Origin: Schoenoplectus triqueter
Lineage: Eukaryota; Streptophyta; Magnoliopsida; Poales; Cyperaceae
Reading direction: 5' to 3'
NCBI GenBank assembly: GCA_964058805.1
Contig: CAXKVV010002167.1
Span: 310,001 to 374,000 of the forward strand
DNA length: 64,000 bases
In this document: positions 48,811-57,954 of the stretch, in pieces
Layout: each line of letters opens with the position of its first letter
Numbering within the stretch: position 1 is the stretch's first letter
The notes under the pieces: model-generated
Told to the model about the DNA's origin: nothing
The model's database searches: none
The model's input: the letters and a program-made list of their open reading frames with translations, nothing else
Translations under genes and position numbers: made by a program

Positions 48811-49308
48811 AGGCCTAAAGGCACACCTAGGCATAGCTAGGGCCAGTGGCCTAATGTGTTATGAAGTGTTTAAGGCATGATGCTTACAGATTGTACACGG
48901 AATCGATCAATACCAGTTCATTCTTGACAATTATCGTATTATTGTATTCAAATCATCTTTCTTAGGCCTAAAGGCTCACCCAAGTGTTATTGGGGCCAGT
49001 GGCTCACTAAGATGATGATGAATTATCCCTACAACTTCAATAACCTATTGATTTGTGTCAGAATTAGAACAATTATAAGAATTAACTGATGCATCCAACT
49101 GAGATTATACAATTGACATGACTAGAAGACAGAAGATCATCATCTCCTATCTGTTATGCAAATATAAGCAAGGAGATTGAATAGAAAATGAAAAATCACA
49201 AAGAAACAGTGTAATAGAAATTGAATTATGATTTCTTGATACTCTCTTGACTGATCCAGGCCTAAAGGCTCACCAATCACTTTGTGATTGGGCCAGTGGC
49301 TCACTGGA
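48811..49308. repeat. Three cloverleaf-like modules
   Basis: Modules lie at 48811-48852, 48961-49011 and 49255-49308. Each contains GGCCTAAAGGC (mini-hairpin GCCT-AA-AGGC), then a central variable stem, then GGCCAGTGGC (mini-hairpin GCCA-G-TGGC). The central stems are CCTAG/CTAGG, CCCAA/TTGGG and CCAATCAC/GTGATTGG. The outer closing stem is CTTAG/CTAAG in module 2 and TCCAG/CTGGA in module 3; module 1 has lost it. The result is a closed four-way arrangement with two constant arms and two covarying stems. They lie about 0.4-0.9 kb downstream of the LTR's own TATA box on the minus strand. Confidence 0.8.
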
Positions 49309-49677
49309 TTCAGTCAATTACTATTGATTAGGGTTATTAAAGAAAGAACAAGAAAATGCAGAAAAAGAAAATGTAAAAAGATAGAACAAATTCTTAAAGA
49401 AAAGTAGCAAGAACAGAAAAGAAATCAATTGACTGTTTAACTAGCTATATCAAAGTTCTAAATTCATTTACAGAAATTAAAAAGAATTGCCAATTGAATG
49501 CATGAACAACTAACCTCTCAATCTGAATAGCAATCTAAATCAATTGATTTCTTTGTAATCTCTCTTCTTCTTTGTAATTGGCGACTGCTAGTGTATATCC
49601 TCTCTCAATTGCTCTACTAATGGATGTATGGATATCTCTGTATGTATCTCCCTTTTTCACTGTTGCCAATTTTCAGT

Positions 49678-49686
49678 TTATATAGG
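49678..49686 (-). promoter_or_regulatory. TATA box of the Tat LTR
   Basis: The minus strand reads CTATATAAA. It is the best core promoter for element transcription, about 2.86 kb after the LTR start. Everything at lower coordinates in the LTR would be R/U5 and transcribed. Confidence 0.6.
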
Positions 49687-49928
49687 CTAATTAGGCTGAT
49701 TAATCACAATTGTGATTGGTTAATTGCCTTTCACTCGGATTGCCACCTTGGGTTCATCTTCACCCTCCATTCTAATTCAATTAACGGTCCAGATAAGTTT
49801 GTGTTTGTTGCTGCAGCCGTATAACCGTTTCTGTTAGGATTTTTGACTGTGCCGCGATTTGGTTTGACTCCACACTCTCAATTACTCACATAACTCAACT
49901 GACAAGCGGGCCCGAGGCTATTACTTGC

Positions 49929-49936
49929 TATTTAAA
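49929..49936 (+). promoter_or_regulatory. Antisense promoter TATA box for the PMD gene
   Basis: TATTTAAA in a GCTATTTAAACACTCC context is followed by a CT-rich leader (about 49960-50060) and then by an ATG at 50266. It points opposite to the LTR's own TATA box and lies about 245 bp from it, making a divergent promoter pair. Function is inferred from position and sequence only. Confidence 0.5.
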
Positions 49937-50265
49937 CACTCCATGATCACTCTTAACGCCATTTCATTCATTCACCATTTCCAATTTCACTAATCCCTTT
50001 TCTGCCTCATTTTCTTCTTTTGATCAATTAGCATCTCACACCTCGAATTGCCTCACCAATTCATCTCCATTGGCGTCGCCTTGCCTCAAAGGATCCACTT
50101 TGTAGTGCAATTTGATCTCTATAGCGTCAATTCACCTTTTCTTATCAACTCAATTTCTGGTGATAACTCAACTCCACTTTTTGATCCCCTTTTTTCGTCT
50201 GTTGATTTGATAGCACCTACCATCCGATCGTCTAATCATCACCACTCGTTAGATCATCTTCAATC

Positions 50266-53200
50266 ATGGTGAGGCGTCAAGGGAAACGGAAGGCGCGAGC
50301 TTTGCTAGGATCGGACAATGGCGAGAAGAAGAGGGAGGGAGAAGGCTCTTCGACTGGTTTGGGTGCACATGGCGCGCGTGGTCCAAAGCGCAGGGGAGAA
50401 GAGGAGCAGCGGCATAGAGCTCATGCACCAGGTTTATCTCTTTCTTATTCTCCTTTTAAATTCAGCTGCGTTGAACTGAATGAATAGGCTATACAGACTT
50501 GGTTCATAGCTTAACTATGCGCCTCTGCCTGCATCTCTGACTGTTGGGCCCCATTGTCAGATGTAAATGGGCTTAGGAGTAGCCATGTCAGCAATTTAGG
50601 ATTAATTATGCTATTGTGGCACGTTTCTATTGGCTGTTTCATCTGATCTGGCAATATTCATACTAATCTCCCTGTTTAATCTTGCTGACTGTGTATTAAT
50701 CTGTGAGTGACACATGGCACATAATAGGGCCCACATGTGTAGCCTTGGTCCAATGGCCTGCTGCCATGTGTAATAGCTGTGACTAAAATGGTGAGGTGGC
50801 TGGCTAGAAAAATGCCATGTGGCACAGCTGAGTTGATGTGGCTTGATATAGCTGTGCCATGTGGCTTAGGGTTGGGTGAGATGGCCTCCTCTGGTTGTGC
50901 CGTGTGGCACAGGGGGAGTGTAGTGGACCACTGGTGTGATGCCATGTGGCATAGGATGGGATGAGGTGGCCCACTGGCTGTCTGCCACGTGGCACTGAGG
51001 TGGGGCCCACCTGTCAGTGACTCATGCCAGGGTGGGGCCCACTTGCTGACATGGCCCAATGAGAGACTGCCACGTGGCACACCCTCTCTCTTCGATTATT
51101 TTATGCCTCCTGTGTTTCTTGTACCCAGTTTGTACCCAGAGCTGCTGTTATCCCCAACTTGCACCCAGGATTGATCTGATCAAATCTCAGCCTTTGATTA
51201 TTCTATTTATTCTGCCTTTATTTCCCTTGAATTTATTCTGATAGCTCCACTTATCCAAAAATCATGAAAATTTCACCAAAAATCCCTAATTTCATGATGA
51301 TCATCCCTGTAATTTTTAATTCCATTTTTGCCCTTGCCTCTCTGAATTAAAAATTCTTTTATTCATAAAACCCTATTATTCCTTATGAATTAATCCCTGA
51401 TCTCAACTATAGCTCAATGTCTCTGCCAATTATCTCTCTCTTGCAGAAACCACCCTAACTAAATACCAATTAGACTTATATTGATATTTATTAGGGCTTG
51501 ATTTGATCAAATGCTGACTACTTATCAGCAATTAATACAAATCTAGACTTGATCAGATGGTTGCTCCCAGCTTTGGCACCTGATCAGTCTTGTGAAATTG
51601 ACTTTCAATCCCTTAACATGAGGGTGATTTGATCAAAGAACTGACTACTTATCAGTGATTGACACAAATCAAAGCATGGTTAGGTGGTTGCTCGCAGCTT
51701 TGGCACCAGGTCAGCCTTGAAAGCAAAATCACATTTGGAATTTCTCATGATTAGTTGCATCAAAATGCTAGCTTGACATTGACATCATTTCATGTAGTAT
51801 AGGGATTATACTGCTTCAGCTCCTTCCTAGGGTTAGCTTCAAAGGCAGATTTCTAGGGTTCAATTCTGACCCTCTTCAATAGGTCACTGAGGTGTGGGGT
51901 CCACCTGTCAGTGAAAATGGTCACATGGGTGACTCATCAGATAGGCTATGCTATTAGGTTCATCTGCAAGGGGCTGCCAGGTGGGTCCCACTTGTCAGAA
52001 AAAAATATAATCAAATGGCTGACCCATCAAGAGATCTTCTCTCTCCTAAATCTCCCGAGGGTCAGCCACCTCAAATGAGCAGAAGGTGGCTGGGTATTTA
52101 TATCCTTGCTCCATATTTAGGATTTCCTTGTGGGATTAATGCTTAACCTCTGTTCCGGGTTAGTTAGCTTTCTTAACAAAATAGGCTAGGTCCATGTCAT
52201 TGGAGCTGCTCATAAGGGACTGCCATGTGGGTCCCACTTGTCAGAAAAGATAAAATCACATGGTGACACCCAAGAGGTCTCCTCTCTCCCTCGATCTTCT
52301 TGGGTGTCACACATGCTGAGTGGATAGAGAATAGCGGGGTATTTATACTCTTCACTTTGCGCTCAGCATTCCATTGTGGGACTAATGGATTTGTTCCGGG
52401 GTTATGCAGCGACTTTTCCTGATCAGTGGGCCACCTTTCCACTGCTCTCTCTCTTCCCCCCTTTTCTTATGATTTATCATTATTCATCAATTTATTTCAT
52501 TTATTCATCCATTCATCCTTGAAACTTTTCAAGGGTAAACAAAGAGCCACCCACCAAGACGAGTCTTGAACGCTCGAAAGGCTTGTCTTGGTGCATTATT
52601 CCTTATTATTCATCATTTCATTTCTCATGACGTCTTCTCTTCTTCGGGTATTGTAGTTTTATCTCATGACGCCATTCCGCGTCGCCCCTTGAGTCATTAT
52701 CATTCTTTTTACGAGGATCCCAGCGATTGGACTCCTCTCGTCTCAGCCATCCGAGCGACTCCTGTCTACCCGCGAGGCGGCGGTTTATTTTTCAGGGATG
52801 ATCAGCCTCATGACATCATGCCCCTTCAGCCCTTAGGCGTTGCTTCCATAGCTCCTTTGACACATCTCCTGGGCAAGGAGATTATCGACGGGGAGGCTCA
52901 CAGGTGGACTACTGCTCCCTTCATCACTCCCTTAGAGTGCCATGGATATCAGCTAGAGTGGACCCGGTATGTGCTCATGCGGGAGGGGACTCTGCTCAGG
53001 CGAGCCGGGATATATGACTCGGTTTTCTTGTCGATGTTTCATTATCATATCGACACACCCTGGCTACGGGCTTTTTGTGAGAGGTGGAACTATTCCACCA
53101 ACACTCTATTCATTGACGATCGGGAGCTGACTCCGACCCTCCTAGAGATACAGCAGTTGACCGGGCTGCCGATCTTCGGTCATTTCTATGACGAGTTCAT

Positions 53201-56200
53201 GGTCTCGCCCGCTGACTCGGGGGACTTCACTCGATTCCCGCCTTCTTTGCATAGGATTTATGAGATTTACCATCATTTACGGAGGGGGCATCCCGGAGTT
53301 CCGTTCAGACATTGGATCGCCTATTTCACCGATCGGGTCCACACTCGCCCTACGGGTCTGGCTTCCACCAGAGATCCATTTGGTACAGGTCGGCTCGAGA
53401 TTCATCATGACGGCCCTATCCCATCTCAGGATACCCTGTGTTCACATGATGTAGATCGGGAGACTTATTTGACAGCTTTCATTTCTTGGTGGATTTGCTA
53501 CTTCTTATTACCTAGCTCTCCCGCATACACCATTCGGCCCTCGGTGTTCGTTATGGCGAGCCTGATCGCGCGTGGCGACAGGATTTCTTTGGCCGTGCCT
53601 ATACTGGCCAACATTTATAGGTGCCTCCGCGGTCTGACTTCATCTCGTAGTCCTTCACAGTGCCAGGAGCTGATCCCGTGGCATCTGATTAGCGGATGGC
53701 TCCATTTGCATTGGTCAGGCTCATATGATCCCGGCATGGCGGTCACGCTACGAGATCGTCTACCTTTATTGAGTGACTTAGCTGGGGTGCAGCCGGCTTC
53801 ATTGACTCCGGAGGCTGCCCGGTATAGATTCTTCAGGAGCCGGGACCATCTGCGCTTCTCTCGAGACAGGTCAGTGGCCCGTGGGGCAGCTAGGGTTACC
53901 GACAGGATGGTGATTGATGGCAGGGTTCCCTCTTCTGACCCCTCTAGCATTCGAGCCAGGCCTATTGATTTGGAGTACCTGATCAGTATTCGTCAGGGCT
54001 TTCTTCCTCTCAGATTGGGCGATCATATGTTCATCGAGCCCTATTCGCCACATCGATGCGCACATCAGTTTGGCTTGGATCAGGATATTCCAGCGCCTCT
54101 TCTCCGCCCTGTATCACTGGCGGCCGATTTGGAGGGTATCGGATGGTGCTACACTCACCTCTTCCGACTAGGCACGGGCACTTGCTATCAGATGGTATCC
54201 ACCTCTAGGACTTCCACCTTCACGAGGCGTTATCAGCAGTGGTATTATGAGACCATTCGCTCTTACCAGTCGTATACTCCTCCGGTGGTCGTCCGGAGTA
54301 CATGTCCGCGAGATGGCCAGCCTCTATTAGATGGCACCGTTTCGCGTGATCGCAGCCCTTTCCCGGCCATTGCCGCAGAGCCTGTCGACTTTCAGGGTTT
54401 AGACAGCCGGTTTTCTCATGCTCCTGTTAGGACCATTCTCACAGGTATGCTTCATCACCCTTTAGGTTATTTCCTTTTGATAAGCCTTATCTCATTTCGA
54501 CCAATTCTTCTTTGATTCAGAGCTGGCTTATGAGTGTGATCACGCGGAGCCTGGGTTCTCGGTCCCTCGTCCACGAGTAGTTGGCGTTCATTCTCAGCCA
54601 CATGTCGAGCCACCGGCTCTAGCTACTATGGGGAGGGATCGAGACGGTGCCTCTCAGCCGTCTTCTCCATCTCCTTTTTCTTCTTCCACTCCGGGTGATT
54701 TTCTTTACTGACTCGCCTATCCTTATTCGGGCGCACTTCATTTACACCTCTGATTAGAGTTTATTTTTCAGCTCGTGGGACATCTCCTGTGGAGGCCGCC
54801 CGAGATGACATCATAGCAGATCTATCGGCGCCTGCGAGCACTGCTATTCCAGGGTTTTGCACCGACCTTGCCGTCGCAGGTTCGTGTGCTTTATTTAATA
54901 CCTAGTTGCCAGCATGCACTAGTATTTTCATTCTTACATGTATATTTTACAGACCCTGAGGCCGATGACATGGCGTCTCCTCACCGCTCGGAGCCTTTCT
55001 TCCATGACGGTCCTGCTTCACCGTCGATTTTGCTGGTACCCACTGGAGATGGTGACTCATTTGATGTGATTCTGGGGCCAGTGCTCACTCTTGCATTACC
55101 AGAGGAGGCTTCTTTAGAGCAGGGGAGTCCATTGGCTGTCGAGCCCGCAGGCGACGAGCCATTACTGATCGAGGGAGGGCCATCTCATACTTCTTCATCT
55201 CCCGACGTGCAGCCTCTCATGGCCACAGATGGCAGAGCCTCGACTGAGCGGGTTGCAGTCGATTATGACTCGGAGTTGGAGGAGGGTTGGCTGGTGGAGC
55301 AGCTATTCCACAGCCCAGAGATGGAGATTCCGGCTGGCGAGGGTCTCGCTGAGCCTCATGCTTCCTCCGGTACTTTATATTTCTTTTATCATTTGCCCGT
55401 ATTTTACTTTTCATGTACTTATGCCTTCCATTTTATTTTTGCAGCCGGGTCTAGTGCACCTGCAGGTCCTCCTGAGGCGACCGACATCCCTATTCCCGAT
55501 TCAGTCCCGCCGGTCTCGGGCGACGAGACAATAGGTTAGATCTTCCCTTCCTTCTATTTCTTCTTAGGTTATAACAATTTGTCTAAACCATTTATTTTAC
55601 TTGCAGATGTTTCATCTAGGGATGTGCAGCTTGCCTTGGCCGCGCTAGGGGATGCACTCCGAGACACCTTCTTCGGAGGCTACCCGCTAGATTTTGAGAT
55701 TCTGGGTTCTCTGCCCGGCGGCTTCTCCTTCGATTGGTATAGGCTGATGCGGGATACTATTGCGCCAGCTCTACTCATTGCACCTCGTCTCGAGAGCACT
55801 TTCATTTCCAGGAGGTGTGAGGAGCTACTTAGGGCTTACCAGGATGCGAGCTCTCTCGTATATCAGCGCGAGTTGGAGATTCATGAGCTGCGCAGACATT
55901 TGGAGGCCGCTCGACTCCGCTATCTTCAGCGGCTCTCTTCTTGTGCCACTCTCCGCTCCATGGGAGTTAGTGGTGGGCCCGCTCGATTGCTCGTGCAGGA
56001 GCTAGAGGACCACAGATTATCGGTGGAGGGCTTCTCCCGACATCTAGCGGGACGTCTCCCAGAGCTGCAGATTCACGCGAGTGCTCGGGATAGTGCCTTC
56101 ACTCAGTTCTTGGACTTCGAGGCAGCTTCGGAGGAGGATAGGCACTCTCTCCATACTCATTTGGAGACCATCAGCACCGTGCTATTAGAGTTGGAGTCCC

Positions 56201-56217
56201 GCTTTTTGGGCCCATAG
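50266..56217 (+). CDS. Antisense spliced gene with plant mobile domain (PMD)
   Basis: Predicted exons are 50266-50431, 52657-54444, 54521-54694, 54772-54879, 54953-55369, 55445-55534 and 55607-56217, giving about 1117 residues. Every junction is G|GT...AG and every intron is phase 1. Introns 2-6 are 76, 77, 73, 75 and 72 bp; intron 1 is about 2.2 kb and crosses the LTR edge. Exon 1 is short and basic (GKRKAR and GPKRR, possible nuclear signals). Exon 2 holds the PMD region; residues about 168-230 resemble the conserved PMD start, including PWLRAFCERW and ELTPTLLEIQQLTGLP. Exons 3-6 are Pro/Ser/Glu-rich. Exon 7 has Leu/Glu/Arg heptads likely to form a coiled coil. PMD genes occur in plant genomes and in Tat and Mutator-like elements; their role is not settled. 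Exon 1 is the least certain part; without it the first in-frame ATG is 52818, still before the PMD core. Confidence 0.68.
50813..51079. repeat. Run of TGCCAYGTGGCA palindromes
   Basis: Related palindromes occur at 50813-50824, 50854-50865 (partial), 50896-50911, 50939-50952, 50983-50994 and 51068-51079. The last two are TGCCACGTGGCA, containing the CACGTG G-box. Edges covary: TGTGCC/GGCACA in one, ATGCC/GGCAT in another. They lie in U3 of the element and in intron 1 of the PMD gene. They could be bZIP/bHLH sites or another hairpin family. Confidence 0.65.
51500..51735. repeat. 126-bp tandem duplication in U3
   Basis: Two diverged copies start with GATTTGATCAAA at 51500 and 51626. Both contain CTGACTACTTATCAG (a CTGA/TCAG hairpin) and GCTTTGGCACC. 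Confidence 0.75.
51974..52440. repeat. ~246-bp tandem duplication in U3
   Basis: The copies start CTGCCAGGTGGGTCCCAC (51974) and CTGCCATGTGGGTCCCAC (52220). Each ends with a GGGTATTTATA motif (TATTTATA at 52095-52102 and 52340-52347) followed by GTGGGAYTAATG and GTTCCGGG. The two TATTTATA motifs point toward the PMD gene and are alternative antisense promoters. A third, partial copy with GGGGTCCACCTGTCAG lies near 51897. Confidence 0.7.
52542..52560 (-). other. Candidate polypurine tract of the Tat element
   Basis: On the minus strand, CTTGGTGGGTGGCTCTT directly precedes the LTR start TGTTTACCC. It is G-rich but contains pyrimidines, so it is a poor polypurine tract. The call rests on position alone. 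Confidence 0.3.
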
Positions 56218-56801
56218 ATTGCACTTTTTATTTCTTCTTTCTCCTTTTCTTTTTGCCATACTTGATATAGGATGTGTTGACATTTATCATTTTGATCTCT
56301 TGTTGTGGATGATGCTTGCCTTTATTATTATTATCCCTTCATCGCTTCCTCTGCAGCGCGAGGAAATATTTCATCCATTCATGTTGTGCACCTCCAATCT
56401 TATTTGCAAAAGCGCCCTATTACAACTGCTTCATCCTTTCGCAGCGTCTAAACATAATAAAAGGAAAATCTTATAACATCCTATTACATTCATTCTATGC
56501 ATGTTCATGCAATACAAACTCAAGTAACCGTGGTATTTTACGGATACCGAACCTGTCTGTATTGACCTCTAGGCCGGGTACAGAATAAACCCGTTTATCC
56601 CTTTATTACTGATGGATAAACTTACCAGTACCAATTGGATTATGGATGCAATTGATAACACCATTTTGTGGATGCTCCTTATATATTTAATTGACTTTTA
56701 TTTGTGGAAGCTCACCCACTCTCCCCTCATTTGTGCACCGTTGCGTGCTAAAGTGGAAACTCACGTTCACTCATCTCCACTCAATTTGTTTTGTGGGGGT
56801 A
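56218..56801. other. Spacer after the PMD gene; poly(A) signal at 56456
   Basis: AT-rich and non-coding. AATAAA at 56456-56461, about 240 bp after the PMD stop codon, is a plausible polyadenylation signal for that gene. A diverged fragment of the following 241-bp repeat (around 56525-56560) is visible. The small ORFs here have no recognisable content. Confidence 0.55.
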
Positions 56802-57283
56802 CTACCCTCAAACATCCATCACGCATCCCTGCGAGACAGGCTTTCATCGGGTAGGTCCGCTCTCCATGACCTGAGTCACTTCTTTAAGCGAATTACTTTA
56901 TTTGACACTGAATGTCGGGCAAAAGCATAAACCCTTAACCTGACCCCTCCATGATCTATTTTGGGATTAGAAACAGATCACCTCCTTGGGCGTGTGGTAC
57001 TTTTGCGGATGAATGTACCCAACCTGGTTTTTTATATTTTAGCTACCCTCAAACATCCATCACGCATCCCTGCGAGACAGGCTTTCATCGGGTAGGTCCG
57101 CTCTCCATGACCTGAGTCACTTCTTTAAGCGAGCCGCTTTGTTTAACATGAAATGTCGGGTACAAGCGTAAACCCTTAGTCTGACCCCTCCATGATATGT
57201 CGTGGGATTATGACACACCATTTCTTCGGGCGTGTGGTGCTTTTACGGATGAATGCGCCCAACCTGGCTTTGTATAACACTCG
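56802..57283. repeat. Two tandem copies of a 241-bp repeat
   Basis: CTACCCTCAAACATCCATC starts at 56802 and 57043. The first ~90 bp are nearly identical; the rest diverges, with shared TGACCCCTCCATGAT and CCCAACCTGG. It lies between the convergent ends of gag-pol and the PMD gene. Amplified tandem repeats in this part of the element have been described for Retand-type elements. Confidence 0.85.
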
Positions 57284-57954
57284 TGGTGTCGGGGACAAAG
57301 GTGGCAACCCCTTATTGAAAATGTTTTATTATTTTTATTTATTTTTATTTTTTTTTTTTATTTTTTATGAGTAGGAAAGTAAGTTTTTATTGTTTTACAT
57401 ATATATCCTTTTATTTTATTAGAAGAGGGCAAATTTTTGTTATTAGTGATACATGCTACTAATAATACGAGAGTTATTTATTTACATGCCCTCAGAAGCG
57501 ACTATTTACTAGCCACCAATTTGCTCGACCTATCCTTTGACTTGCGCCGCAGGCGACCAATATGAGCAACTTTCGTCATTGGGCAACAGATAGTTTGAGG
57601 GACAAACTGCAAACCCTGCCCATTTTTGTGTTTATTCTGTATCAAATGGACAAACCCAGTGGTATTTGTATTGTGAGCCCAAACACCAAAGCTCTCGCCT
57701 TACATTCTCGCGTGGTTTTGGCGTTGTATTCCCTTATTCTATTTTTTATTTTGTTGTAGGGCTAAATGTGTTTGTGTGGTTTTGGATTTTTGGATGCATT
57801 CTATTTACAGATGCACTAGTAGGGTTTTTGGGATTTTATATGCAAAAGTGGAGGTTAGACATGGGTTTGTGTTTCGTGCACGTGTGTGTAAACGAACACT
57901 TATTCCCTCCTTATTTATTTACAATAGATACTACTCTGTCGGCCCCGCTCCAGG
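57284..57954. other. Spacer between repeat and gag-pol stop
   Basis: Non-coding. It contains a T-rich low-complexity run (about 57330-57370) and is otherwise featureless. The short plus-strand ORFs have no support. Confidence 0.6.

Larger units (their letters stand above)
45318..52541 (-). repeat. 3' LTR of the Tat-like element (7224 bp)
   Basis: Read on the minus strand it starts TGTTTACCC (plus 52533-52541) and ends GGTCGCACA (plus 45318-45326). These are the same ends as the solo LTR at 14678-20987, in the opposite orientation. It is 914 bp longer than that LTR. From its start it contains two tandem duplications, a run of TGCCACGTGGCA-type palindromes, divergent promoters, three cloverleaf-like modules, an AT-rich stretch and a dense hairpin array before the terminal palindromic box. 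Confidence 0.88.

Noticed and set aside
52566..52656. PMD protein starting at the TTG of 52566
   Set aside because: No ATG in that part of the frame. A good acceptor at 52656 in phase 1 with an upstream phase-1 exon explains the gene better; if that exon is wrong, ATG 52818 is the fallback.
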